Source: Streptomyces griseus subsp. griseus | GTDB taxonomy: Bacteria; Actinomycetota; Actinomycetes; Streptomycetales; Streptomycetaceae | NCBI RefSeq assembly: GCF_003610995.1 | Contig: NZ_CP032543.1 | Span: 6,262,001-6,326,000, forward strand | DNA: 64,000 nt | Reading direction: 5' to 3' | Shown: piece after piece, positions 36,741-45,075 of the stretch | Layout of the letters: every line of letters begins with the position of its first letter | Numbering within the stretch: the first letter of the stretch is position 1 | The notes under the pieces: model-generated | Database searches by the model: none | Seen by the model: only the letters and a program-made list of their open reading frames with translations | What the model was told of the DNA's origin: nothing | Position numbers and translations under genes: made by a program

Positions 36741-36873
36741 CCGGAGACCCGCACCGGCGCGGCCGACCCCGGCCGACGGCCCCCGGGGCCCGGCAGTGGC
36801 AGAATCGGGCGCGGCGGGCGCCGTCCGCCGCCGGCCGCGACAGCGGCCCGGCCCCCCAGACCCCGCAGGGACG

Positions 36874-38040
36874 ATGAGCACGTACCGCGACTTCGCACAC
36901 CGCGGCTCCGCCCGCGCCACCGTCCTCAAGACCGTCGGCACCAAGGAACGCCGCTCGCACCTCACCGCCCCCCGCGTCCCCACGGTCGGGATCGACATCG
37001 GCGGTACGAAGGTGATGGCGGGCGTCGTCGACGCCGACGGCAACATCCTGGAACAGCTGCGCACCGAGACGCCCGACAAGTCCAAGAGCCCCAAGGTCGT
37101 CGAGGACACGATCGTGGAGCTGGTCCTGGACCTCTCCGACCGGCACGACGTCCACGCGGTGGGCATCGGCGCGGCGGGCTGGGTCGACGCCGACCGCTCC
37201 AAGGTCCTGTTCGCCCCGCACCTCGCCTGGCGCGACGAACCCCTGCGCGACGCCATCGCCTCCCGCCTCGTCGTCCCGGTCATGGTCGACAACGACGCCA
37301 ACACCGCCGCCTGGGCGGAGTGGCGCTTCGGCGCCGGGCGCGGCGAGGACCACCTCGTCATGATCACGCTCGGTACGGGGATCGGCGGCGCGATCCTGGA
37401 GGACGGCCAGGTCAAGCGCGGCAAGTACGGGGTGGCCGGTGAGTTCGGCCATATGCAGGTCGTGCCCTCGGGCCACCGCTGCCCCTGCGGCAACCGGGGC
37501 TGCTGGGAGCAGTACAGCTCCGGCAACGCCCTGGTCCGCGAGGCCAAGGAGCTGGCCGCCGCCGACTCCCCGGTCGCGCACTATCTGCTGGACCGGGTGA
37601 AGGGCAACATCCCCGACATCACCGGCCCGCTCATCACCGAGCTGGCCCGCGAGGGCGATGCCATGTGCATCGAACTCCTCCAGGACATCGGCCAGTGGCT
37701 CGGCGTCGGCATCGCCAACCTGGCCGCCGCACTCGACCCGTCCTGCTTCGTCATCGGAGGCGGGGTCAGCGCCGCCGACGACCTTCTGATCGGCCCCGCC
37801 CGGGACGCCTTCAAGCGCCACCTCACGGGCCGCGGCTACCGCCCCGAGGCCCGGATCGCCAAGGCGCAGCTGGGCCCCGAGGCCGGTATGGTCGGCGCCG
37901 CGGACCTCGCCCGGCTGGTGGCCCGCCGCTTCCGCCGGGCCAACCGGCGCCGCGTCGAGCGGTACGAGCGGTACGCGCAGATCTACGACCAGGCGGCGAG
38001 CACCATCCGCAACACGCGTCCGACCCGCACGGTCGACTGA
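36874..38040 (+). CDS. ROK-family sugar kinase
   Basis: A 388-residue ROK kinase, longer than glucokinases of about 315 residues through 38 N-terminal and about 30 basic C-terminal residues. The ATP site is GIDIGGTKVMAGVVD, the catalytic Asp sits in VDNDANTAAWAEW, and the zinc site is CPCGNRGCWE. Lack of an N-terminal helix-turn-helix argues for kinase rather than ROK repressor. Its position after the importer suggests it phosphorylates the imported sugar. Confidence 0.88.
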   Translation: MSTYRDFAHRGSARATVLKTVGTKERRSHLTAPRVPTVGIDIGGTKVMAGVVDADGNILEQLRTETPDKSKSPKVVEDTIVELVLDLSDRHDVHAVGIGAAGWVDADRSKVLFAPHLAWRDEPLRDAIASRLVVPVMVDNDANTAAWAEWRFGAGRGEDHLVMITLGTGIGGAILEDGQVKRGKYGVAGEFGHMQVVPSGHRCPCGNRGCWEQYSSGNALVREAKELAAADSPVAHYLLDRVKGNIPDITGPLITELAREGDAMCIELLQDIGQWLGVGIANLAAALDPSCFVIGGGVSAADDLLIGPARDAFKRHLTGRGYRPEARIAKAQLGPEAGMVGAADLARLVARRFRRANRRRVERYERYAQIYDQAASTIRNTRPTRTVD

Positions 38041-38175
38041 ACCGCGGCCACCCGCACGGCGTCCCAGTCTCCGTACCGCAGCCGACTCCGTACGCTCGAA
38101 GCCGAACCCGACTCCGTACCCGACCGGCGTCCGCGCCTTTCGTACCCGCTCCGCAGCACGAGGGACCACCTGATC

Positions 38176-38772
38176 ATGATCGCAGCCGACCACCCCGTGG
38201 TGCCGCCCCAGTCCGAGTCGCCGGGCGACGGCGAGGGCAAGCCTCCCGAAAGCCCCCGGCGGGTCTTCAGGCGGCGGTTCATCACGGCCACGATCATCGT
38301 GCTGCTGATCGGCATCCCGGCGGGCTACCTCCTGGTCTCCGCCGGCCAGAGCCGCCGCTCGGGCAAGGACAAGGAGACCGAGGCGGCCGCCCAGGGCCTC
38401 CGCGAGGGCTGGCCCTCCAAGATGCAGCGCCGGATCTTCGAGATCCCGATCCCCGGCAACGCCGTAGGCGTCCAGTACTACGAGACGAACAACTGGAAAG
38501 CCAGCCGGATGTATACGAAGTTCCGCACGACCTCCGCCGGACTCGACCGCTTCCTGACCGGCATCGGCACCGGCCGCGCCGCCCTGGAGCCGGGGGCCGT
38601 CAACATCGGCGCCCGGGACATCAACATCACCGGCTGGTACTTCGGGGCGAGCGAGAACTGGGCGAGCACCACGCACACCAACAAGAAGCCGCGCCCCACC
38701 CAGACCATCACGGTCAATATGACCGATCCGGCCAGTCCTGTCGTCTATGTCGTATCCGCGGCGACCCCCTGA
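38176..38772 (+). CDS. Single-span membrane protein, unknown
   Basis: A 198-residue protein: a cytoplasmic Pro/Glu-rich N terminus, one membrane helix (FITATIIVLLIGIPAGYLLVS), then an extracellular domain of about 140 residues rich in beta-strand and aromatic residues (VQYYETNNWKASRMYTKFRT, DINITGWYFGASENWAS). I do not recognise the family. It follows the ROK kinase by 135 bases but an operon link is not obvious. Confidence 0.7.
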   Translation: MIAADHPVVPPQSESPGDGEGKPPESPRRVFRRRFITATIIVLLIGIPAGYLLVSAGQSRRSGKDKETEAAAQGLREGWPSKMQRRIFEIPIPGNAVGVQYYETNNWKASRMYTKFRTTSAGLDRFLTGIGTGRAALEPGAVNIGARDINITGWYFGASENWASTTHTNKKPRPTQTITVNMTDPASPVVYVVSAATP

Positions 38773-38875
38773 CCCGCCTCCTGGGCCGTGCTGCCGCGCC
38801 CCGAGGGGCCGAGAACCGGCCGCTTGTCCCCGGCCCGTCTCAAAGATGTCCTGCGAAGGGCCGCCCCGGACAACG

Positions 38876-39352
38876 ATGATGATCGCCATGCCCGAAGCTC
38901 TGGAGATCCTCGCCCTCGCCTGCACCGGTCTGTACGCCGGATACATGGCCGCTTTCATGTCGGGTGTCATGCCCGCGCTCAGAGAGGTGGACGACGCGTC
39001 GTTCACCCAGGTCATGCGGTCGGTGAACCGTAAGGTTCCCGGCCCGCTCTTCCTGCTCCTCTTCCTCGGATCGCTCGCGTTCCCCGCGGCCTCGTTCTTC
39101 GTCCAGCCGGACGGCAGGGCCGGCGGCGACACCACCCTGGTGGGCGTCGCGGCCGTGTGCGCTCTGGTGGGGCATCTGATCACCTCGGGTGGGAACGTCC
39201 CGCTGAACAACGCGCTGGAGGCGTCGAAGGGGCGGGGTGGTGACCGGGATGCCCGTACCGCCTTCGAGGGCCGGTGGACCGCTCTGCACGCCCTGCGCAC
39301 CCTGTTCGCGACCGCGGCCTTCGTCCTGGTCGCGTCGGCCGTCACCGGCTGA
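38876..39352 (+). CDS. DUF1772 membrane protein, copy 1
   Basis: A 158-residue four-helix membrane protein of the DUF1772/anthrone oxygenase-like family. Diagnostic blocks are GLYAGYMAAFMSGVMPALREVDD and GGNVPLNNALEA, also seen in the second copy at 41140-41652. The fungal relatives act on anthrones, but most bacterial members are uncharacterised. Start among ATG 38876, 38879 and 38888 is uncertain. Confidence 0.75.
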   Translation: MMIAMPEALEILALACTGLYAGYMAAFMSGVMPALREVDDASFTQVMRSVNRKVPGPLFLLLFLGSLAFPAASFFVQPDGRAGGDTTLVGVAAVCALVGHLITSGGNVPLNNALEASKGRGGDRDARTAFEGRWTALHALRTLFATAAFVLVASAVTG

Positions 39353-39360
39353 GCGGACCC

Positions 39361-39478
39361 CGAGTGTCGTCGCTGCAACGTGCTGCCTACGTGAAGCTTC
39401 ATGAGAATGAGACGATGGCGAATGAAACTGAGTCTGTGAGCTATTCACCGTCTGCAATGCGAAGACTTTAATGAAGTC
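39361..39478. promoter_or_regulatory. AT-rich promoter region of the NmrA gene
   Basis: This stretch is much richer in A and T than its surroundings. It contains the perfect 10-bp palindrome TGAAGCTTCA (39392-39401) and several ATGA/TGAA steps before the NmrA ATG. It is a likely regulated promoter. No gene or RNA fold was recognised in it. Confidence 0.45.
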
Positions 39479-40306
39479 ATGAGCACTAACGGACAGAACA
39501 CAGCGCCCATCCTCGTCATCGGCGGCACCGGCAAGACCGGGCGGCGCGTCGTCGAGCGCCTGGAGACGCTCGGCCGCCCGACCCGCGTCGGCTCGCGCTC
39601 CAGCGGTACTCCCTTCGTCTGGGAGGACGAGAACACCTGGGAGGCCGCTCTCGACGGAGTCTCCGCCGTCTACGTCACCTACTACCCGGACCTGGCGTTC
39701 CCCGGCGCCAAGGAAGCCATCGGACGATTCGCCGCCGTCGCGGTGGAGCGGGGTGTCAAGCGCCTCGTGCTGCTCTCCGGCCGGGGCGAGGAAGGGGCGG
39801 TCGCGAGCGAGGACGCGCTCAAGGCGTCCGGCTGCGACTGGACCGTCGTCCGCTGCAACTGGTTCAACCAGAACTTCAGCGAGAGCTTCTTCCTCGACCC
39901 GGTTCTCGCCGGTGAGCTGGCGCTGCCGACCGGTGACGCCGTCGAGCCCTTCGTGGACGCCGACGACATCGCCGACGTGGCGGTGGCCGCGCTCACCGAC
40001 GACCGCCACATCGGCAAGACGTACGAGCTCTCCGGCCCGCGGCTGCTGAGCTTCCACGACGTGGCCCGCGAGCTGTCAGCCGCCACCGGCCGGACCATCA
40101 CCTACATCCCGGTCAGTGTCGACGACTACCGTGCGGCGCTGCGGCAGCTGGGCGAGCCGGAGGAGTTCGCCGACCTCTTCACGCTGATCGTGGACGGCCG
40201 CAACGCGAGCCTGGTGCACGGTGTCCGCGAAGCGCTCGGGCGGGAGCCCAAGGACTTCGCGGACTACGCCAAGGAAGCGGCCGCGGCCGGCGCCTGGAGC
40301 GCCTGA
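39479..40306 (+). CDS. NmrA-like NAD(P)-binding protein
   Basis: A 275-residue atypical short-chain dehydrogenase. The dinucleotide-binding motif is ILVIGGTGKTGRRVVERL (GGTGxTG) and the later YVTYYPDLAFPGA, RLVLLSGRGEE and WTVVRCNWFNQNF blocks match NmrA/quinone oxidoreductase-like proteins often labelled ergot-alkaloid-type. It may be a redox sensor or reductase. It is followed by a terminator hairpin. Confidence 0.82.
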   Translation: MSTNGQNTAPILVIGGTGKTGRRVVERLETLGRPTRVGSRSSGTPFVWEDENTWEAALDGVSAVYVTYYPDLAFPGAKEAIGRFAAVAVERGVKRLVLLSGRGEEGAVASEDALKASGCDWTVVRCNWFNQNFSESFFLDPVLAGELALPTGDAVEPFVDADDIADVAVAALTDDRHIGKTYELSGPRLLSFHDVARELSAATGRTITYIPVSVDDYRAALRQLGEPEEFADLFTLIVDGRNASLVHGVREALGREPKDFADYAKEAAAAGAWSA

Positions 40307-40325
40307 CCGCTCCTGTTCGAGCAGT

Positions 40326-40362
40326 GTGGTCCGCGGAACCGGGGAACCGGGCCGCGGACCAC
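40326..40362 (+). terminator. Hairpin terminator after NmrA gene
   Basis: An 11-bp perfect inverted repeat (40326-40336 and 40352-40362) with a 15-base loop, 20 bases after the NmrA stop. Confidence 0.7.
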
Positions 40363-40447
40363 CTGTGGACCGTGTGTGTTGCCACATACCGACAAGTCGG
40401 GGGCCCGGCAGCGCAGCGCCGGAGCGACCGAAGAAAAGAGGGACGCG

Positions 40448-41083
40448 ATGGACGGGCCGGCGTGGGAGGGCAGAGGCGTGGGCGCGCTGCCCCGTCACCT
40501 CCGCGGATTCGCGCAGACGCATCTCGCGCTGCGACGTGACTCCCGCCGACTGGTCGCCGCGGTACCGCTGTTGACCTCGTCCGGTCTGCCCGCGGTCGCG
40601 GAGTGGTGGCGCCAGTTCAGGGACATCGTCGACTGGCACCACCGTACCGAGGACGAGATCCTCTGGCCGGGGCTGATCGAGCACGCCCCCGAGATCGCCG
40701 CCGGTTCGCACCTCATGGTCCAGGACCACGTGGCCCTCGACGACTCCATGCTGCGGGTGACCCGGGCCCTGGAAACGGGCCGGGCGGAGGCGCTGGACGG
40801 TCCCGTCGGCATGTTCGACTCGGTCCTTCACCAGCACCTGCACGAGGAGGAAGAGCTGACCTTCCCGGTCTTCACCCGCGTGCCGCCGGACGTCTTCACC
40901 GCCCTGGAACGCCGGGTCCTGGCCGCGGCGCCCTTCGGCGTCAAGCGGATCCTGCCGCCCTGGCTGCTGGACGGACTTCCCGACCCGGGCGGGGTGATGC
41001 CGGGCCCGGTGCGGCTGATCGGCCGCACCTTGCTCTCGAAGAGCTACCGCCGCTCCGTCACCGGGCTTCTGGAGCCCACCTGA
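40448..41083 (+). CDS. Hemerythrin-domain protein
   Basis: A 211-residue protein with a hemerythrin-type four-helix bundle. Candidate di-iron ligands are in HLALRRDSRRL, IVDWHHRTEDEILWPGL (HxxxE) and VLHQHLHEEEELTFPVF (HxxxE). Such domains bind oxygen or respond to reactive oxygen or nitrogen. The last 60 residues are hydrophobic and basic. AGAGGGA precedes ATG 40448. Neighbouring NmrA and DUF1772 genes suggest a redox-related group, but this is only context. Confidence 0.8.
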   Translation: MDGPAWEGRGVGALPRHLRGFAQTHLALRRDSRRLVAAVPLLTSSGLPAVAEWWRQFRDIVDWHHRTEDEILWPGLIEHAPEIAAGSHLMVQDHVALDDSMLRVTRALETGRAEALDGPVGMFDSVLHQHLHEEEELTFPVFTRVPPDVFTALERRVLAAAPFGVKRILPPWLLDGLPDPGGVMPGPVRLIGRTLLSKSYRRSVTGLLEPT

Positions 41084-41139
41084 CCCGGACCCTCCGCCGG
41101 TGCCGGCGGTCCGAACCACAGAACGACCGGAGAGACATC

Positions 41140-41652
41140 ATGAGTCCCAGCTCCTCCCGACCCGATCCCGCGCTCCTCGCCGCCACCGTCGGCACCGGTC
41201 TGATGACCGGTCTCTACCTCGCCTTCGACGTCGGTGTGATGCCCGCGCTGGCGCGCCGCGACGACGAGGCGTTCGTGAGCGCGATGCGCCGGTTCAACGA
41301 CGCCCTCGACGACAGCGCCTCCTTCGGGGCGCTCTTTCTCGGAGTGTTCGTGGCCACCGGCGTCGCGGCCCGGCGGCTCCGCCGAGCGGAACGGGCCAGG
41401 GCCGCCCGGCGGGCCACGGCCGCCGCGGTCCTCTACGGCCTGAGCATCGCGGTGACCGTCGGAGCCAACCTGCCGTTGAACCGCGCTCTCCGCAGCGCTC
41501 CGGTGACCGCGTCGTCGGCTGCGGCGACGGCCGCCAGAACGGCCTACGAGAGGCCGTGGCGGAAGGCGAACGCCGTCCGTACGGCCGCCTGCCTGGGAGC
41601 TCTCGCCCTGCTCGGCGACACGGCCCTGCGGCGGGCGGTTTCCCGGGCGTGA
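41140..41652 (+). CDS. DUF1772 membrane protein, copy 2
   Basis: A 170-residue relative of the protein at 38876-39352. Shared blocks are GLMTGLYLAFDVGVMPALARRDD and GANLPLNRAL. Four hydrophobic segments are separated by Arg/Ala-rich loops. It follows the hemerythrin gene after 56 bases and may be in its transcript. Function unknown. Confidence 0.75.
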   Translation: MSPSSSRPDPALLAATVGTGLMTGLYLAFDVGVMPALARRDDEAFVSAMRRFNDALDDSASFGALFLGVFVATGVAARRLRRAERARAARRATAAAVLYGLSIAVTVGANLPLNRALRSAPVTASSAAATAARTAYERPWRKANAVRTAACLGALALLGDTALRRAVSRA

Positions 41653-41799
41653 CGGCGGGAAGTGTCGAGCCGGGAATCGGGAACCGCGGTGAGTCGCGGG
41701 CCGTTGGCCGAAGGGCTCCGGGGCGTGACCGGCCCCGGCGGCCGCCGGGGCGACACGCGCTCGGAGACCACGACGTCGAAACGGAATGAGGTGACTGTG

Positions 41800-42792
41800 G
41801 TGGATGCGTTCAGCGGCCTGCTGGGAAGCCCCAAGGCACGGGGGGCCTTTCTGCTGAAATCCGTGTTCAACCCCCCGTGGGGCCTGCGCGTCGAGGACCG
41901 TGCCCCCCTGTCGCTCGTCACCCTGTTGCACGGGTCGGCGTGGGTGCTCCGCGAGGGCGGCGAGCCGGTCAAGCTGGCCGCCGGGGACGTCGCGGTCCTG
42001 CGGGGCCCCGAGCCGTACACCCTCGCCGACGACCCGGCCACTCCGCCCGGCGTCACGGTGGCCGCCGAACAGCGGTGCAGCACCACCGACGGGGAGGACG
42101 TCACGGAGACGATGTCGCTGGGTGTGCGGACCTGGGGCGAACCGCACCGCTCCGGCTCGACGGTGATGCTCAGCGGCACCTACCAGGCGCCCAACGAGGT
42201 CGGCCGCCGACTGCTCGCCAGTCTGCCGGCCCTGCTGGTGCAGCCCGCCTCCGCCGCCCGGACCCCGCTGATCGGCATGCTGGCCGCCGAGATGGATCAG
42301 GAGGACATCGGCCAGGAGGTGGTGCTGGACCGGCTGCTCGACCTCCTGCTGATCAACGTGCTGCGCTCCTGGCTGGCCGAGCCCGGCACCGGCGCCCCGC
42401 TCTGGTTCCGGGCCCAGAGCGATCCCGTCGTCGGCCGTGCCCTGATGCTGCTGCACGACCGGCCGAGCGAAGCGTGGACGGTCGCCTCGCTCGCCACTGC
42501 CGTGGAGGTCTCCCGGGCGAAGCTGGCGCGTCACTTCACCGAGCTGGTTGGCGAGCCGCCGATGTCCTACCTGACCGGATGGCGGCTCACACTCGCCTCC
42601 GACCTGCTGCGCGACCCCGACCTCTCGGTCGCCAAGATCGCCGAACAGGTCGGCTATTCGGGGCCGTTCGCGCTGAGTGCCGCGTTCAAACGCGAGCGCG
42701 GTGTCAGCCCCCAGGAGTACCGCCGGGGCAAACGCTCGGAGGAGGTCCTGGCCACCGGCTCCGACGGCCGGACCGTGATGCTCAGACGCTGA
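41800..42792 (+). CDS. AraC-family regulator with cupin domain
   Basis: A 330-residue AraC regulator. The N-terminal half is a cupin sensor of the AraC_binding_2/cupin_6 type (LVTLLHGSAWVLREGGEPVKLAAGDVAVLRGPEPY). The C-terminal DNA-binding domain has two helix-turn-helices (WTVASLATAVEVSRAKLARHF and LSVAKIAEQVGYSGPFALSAAFKRERGVSPQEYR). GTG 41800 fits the site GAGGTGA; in-frame GTG codons at 41791 and 41797 exist. Its stop overlaps the convergent PPTase gene by 11 bases. Relation to the biosynthetic cluster is unclear. Confidence 0.85.
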   Translation: MDAFSGLLGSPKARGAFLLKSVFNPPWGLRVEDRAPLSLVTLLHGSAWVLREGGEPVKLAAGDVAVLRGPEPYTLADDPATPPGVTVAAEQRCSTTDGEDVTETMSLGVRTWGEPHRSGSTVMLSGTYQAPNEVGRRLLASLPALLVQPASAARTPLIGMLAAEMDQEDIGQEVVLDRLLDLLLINVLRSWLAEPGTGAPLWFRAQSDPVVGRALMLLHDRPSEAWTVASLATAVEVSRAKLARHFTELVGEPPMSYLTGWRLTLASDLLRDPDLSVAKIAEQVGYSGPFALSAAFKRERGVSPQEYRRGKRSEEVLATGSDGRTVMLRR

Positions 42793-43540
42793 GCCGTGCC
42801 GTCGGCCGGGCATCCGTCCGGCCGACGGCCCCAAGGCCCGGCACGGCCACCGCCGTGAGCAGCAGACCGCCCGCCGTGTGCCAGCGGCCCCGGTAGGGGT
42901 ACGCCCCGCCCGTCGCTCGTGGTACGCCGTCCCCGGTCGCGGTCACGGCGGATCGCCGTCTTCCCCGGGGCGGTTGTGTCCGTTCCGGACGTACCAGTGC
43001 TGTGATGAGGCCGTCGGCGGTGAGCGTCACCTCGATCGCGAGGGTCCCGATCCATCGGCCCGTGGCCGGGTGCCAGGCCTTGTAGACCGATTCCTTCGCG
43101 CTGAACAGCAGCCGGTCCCACGGGACTTGCGGGCTTCGCCTGGACAGCTCGGCGACCATGTGCCGCTCCGGAGCCGTCGTCACCAGGTCCAGTACCCCCG
43201 TCGGCAACGGCAGGGCCGGTTCGGCGTCCACACCGAGCGCCGCCCACAGGCCGGCGCGGGCGGCCACCGCGCCCCGGTACCCGGCGCAGTGCGTGATGCT
43301 CCCGACGACACCGGGCGGCCACTTCGGCCCGCCGTCCGGGGTACGCAGCAACGGGACCTGCGGCAGGGCCAGTTGGTCCAGACAGCGGTGGGCGCAGGAC
43401 CGTGCGGCGGCGAACCGCCGGACGATCGCCTCGGGCTGCCCGCGCAGCAGTGCCAGCTCCCGGGGGTCGGGCAGGCCGGGCAGCGCGTCGTCGAACGCCT
43501 CCGCCCGCGCGACCGTCTCCGGGACGACCCGCCCGATCAC
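42782..43540 (-). CDS. 4'-Phosphopantetheinyl transferase
   Basis: A 252-residue EntD/Sfp-type transferase that converts apo carrier proteins to the holo form. The Mg and CoA site is visible: SITHCAGYRGAVAAR, GVDAEP (Asp105, Glu107) and FSAKESVYKAWHP (Glu150, Lys154). It closes the leftward arm of the cluster and should activate the two carrier proteins at 49232 and 57504. The GTG at 43540 is the best start available, though the ribosome site is weak. It marks the likely left border of the cluster. Confidence 0.9.
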   Translation of the reverse strand: MIGRVVPETVARAEAFDDALPGLPDPRELALLRGQPEAIVRRFAAARSCAHRCLDQLALPQVPLLRTPDGGPKWPPGVVGSITHCAGYRGAVAARAGLWAALGVDAEPALPLPTGVLDLVTTAPERHMVAELSRRSPQVPWDRLLFSAKESVYKAWHPATGRWIGTLAIEVTLTADGLITALVRPERTQPPRGRRRSAVTATGDGVPRATGGAYPYRGRWHTAGGLLLTAVAVPGLGAVGRTDARPTARLSV

Positions 43541-43631
43541 GGCCTGCCGCCCGCCGGTCGCACCTCCGGGCCGGGGCCGGGCGTGTTCTGCCGGCCCCGG
43601 CCCGGAGGAGTGGAGCGCCGTGGGCCACCGC

Positions 43632-44513
43632 TCACCGGGAGCCCGTCCGCTGCACGGTGTCGTCGCTCGTCGACCGGCCGGCGAACGCCCGGTCGACCCG
43701 CAGGACCGCCGCGACCACCGCGTCCGGGCTCTCCAGTGGCAGGACGTGACCGGCACCGGGCAGGGGGGTGAACGTGGCGTCCGGCAGCGCGGCAGCCAGC
43801 TCCCGCCCCAGCTCCGGCCGGATGACCTTGTCCTTCTCCCCGGCCAGGACCTCGGCCGGAATCCGCAGGGAGGCCGACGCCGCCCGGAGGTCCATGCCCC
43901 GGGAGGAACGGAAACAGGCGGCACGCACCGCCGGCGCGGTCCCGGCGAACACCTGGCGGTTCACCTCCCGGGACCGGGAATCCAGCGACGTACCCGTCAT
44001 CTGGCCGAGCAGGAGCCGCCCGACCGCGGGCCGCCGCAGAGCCCAGGAGAAGAGCGGGGCCTCCATCATGGCGGCCTCCTTCTCCGGCGTGTCCTGGTCG
44101 TGCGCCGCCGAGGCGACCAGCACCAGACCCACCGGTCCGGCGCCCGGCCCCGACGTGGCCATCAGGGACAGGGCCGCGAACCCGCCCCCGGAGTGGCCGA
44201 CGACGATCGGCGCGCCACCGGCGTACGAGACGACCGCCGCGAGATCGGCGGTCATGGCCTCGGCAGTCACACCCGAGGAGCCCACGGTCGAGGCGCCATG
44301 GCCGCGCAGATCGTAGGAGACCACGGGAAAACCGCTGCGCAGCAGGCGGTCGGTCACCAGGCTCCAGATCCGGCGGCTGCCGCCCCACCCGTGTGCCAGC
44401 ACGACCACGGGAGGCTCCCGGTCGCTCCGTTCCAGCGGGTGCAGCACGGAGAGGGCCAGACGTCCGCCGTCGCCGGCGTCGAGGAGGACCTCCCCGGCTT
44501 CGGGTGTCGTCAC
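43632..44513 (-). CDS. Alpha/beta hydrolase, cluster
   Basis: A 293-residue alpha/beta hydrolase with an intact triad: Ser in VVGHSGGGFAALS, acid in LAGEKDKVIRP and His in GAGHVLPLE; VVLAHGWGGS is the oxyanion strand. GTG start overlaps the stop of the SRPBCC gene by 4 bases, so the two are translationally coupled. In the cluster it may release or hydrolyse a thioester or ester intermediate (for example the Baeyer-Villiger product). The exact role is not evident. Confidence 0.85.
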   Translation of the reverse strand: MTTPEAGEVLLDAGDGGRLALSVLHPLERSDREPPVVVLAHGWGGSRRIWSLVTDRLLRSGFPVVSYDLRGHGASTVGSSGVTAEAMTADLAAVVSYAGGAPIVVGHSGGGFAALSLMATSGPGAGPVGLVLVASAAHDQDTPEKEAAMMEAPLFSWALRRPAVGRLLLGQMTGTSLDSRSREVNRQVFAGTAPAVRAACFRSSRGMDLRAASASLRIPAEVLAGEKDKVIRPELGRELAAALPDATFTPLPGAGHVLPLESPDAVVAAVLRVDRAFAGRSTSDDTVQRTGSR

Positions 44514-45010
44514 CGCGCACCTCCGGCGGCGGAGGTGGCGGGCGTACTGCTGGACAGCAGCTGGTTGAGCCTGCCGAACGCGGCGCGGGTGGCCCGGGTG
44601 TGCATCGCGCCGACGTCCACCAGGCGTGCGAGGAAAGCCAGTTGGCCCTGCGGACTGGCCCGGAAGAACATCACGAGTCGGGTACCGCCGTCCTCCAGCC
44701 GGGTGAGCGTGAACTCCGCGGTACCCCGGAAGGCCCCCTCCACGTACTCCAGCGCCAGTCGCTCCGCCCGCTGTACGGCGGTGGTGCGCGCGGTGAAGCG
44801 GAGCTTCTTGCCGCCCTTGTCGACACCCTTGGTGTGGACGGTGATCCGCGTCAGCGCGCCGACCCGGTCCGGGGCGCCGTCCACCGGCTCGAAGGTGTTG
44901 TCCGGCACCCACCACCGCGCCTCGCCCGAGAGCTCGCCCAGCAGGGCCTCCCAGACCGCGTCCGGACCGGCGGTGAGCCATGCCTCGTCGACCAGCTCGT
45001 ATGTCTTCAA
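44510..45010 (-). CDS. SRPBCC/START-domain protein
   Basis: A 166-residue SRPBCC-fold protein (polyketide cyclase/dehydrase-like). It opens YELVDEAWLTAGPDAVWEALLG and has the long terminal helix with LVMFFRASPQGQLAFLARLVD. TTG at 45010 follows GGAGG by 5 bases; no ATG or GTG start is available in a sensible place. Members bind hydrophobic small molecules in a deep cavity and may act as cyclase, aromatase or binding protein. It lies downstream of two flavin enzymes. Confidence 0.72.
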   Translation of the reverse strand: MKTYELVDEAWLTAGPDAVWEALLGELSGEARWWVPDNTFEPVDGAPDRVGALTRITVHTKGVDKGGKKLRFTARTTAVQRAERLALEYVEGAFRGTAEFTLTRLEDGGTRLVMFFRASPQGQLAFLARLVDVGAMHTRATRAAFGRLNQLLSSSTPATSAAGGAR

Positions 45011-45037
45011 CTGCTCCTCCAGGGGGATGAACGGGAA

Positions 45038-45061
45038 GGGCCGCTCCCGCAGGAGCGGCCC
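45038..45061 (-). terminator. Hairpin between FAD oxidase and SRPBCC genes
   Basis: A perfect 10-bp stem (45038-45047 and 45052-45061) with a 4-base loop in the 65-base gap. It may partly terminate the leftward transcript, reducing expression of the SRPBCC, hydrolase and PPTase genes. Confidence 0.6.
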
Positions 45062-45075
45062 CGGGCCGTGCTCGG

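Noticed and set aside
36874-38040. ROK-family repressor
   Set aside because: There is no N-terminal winged helix, and the ATP-binding and catalytic Asp motifs of a kinase are intact.
39361-39478. tRNA or small RNA gene in the AT-rich patch
   Set aside because: No cloverleaf, T-loop or CCA-like end could be drawn; a promoter region explains the composition better.
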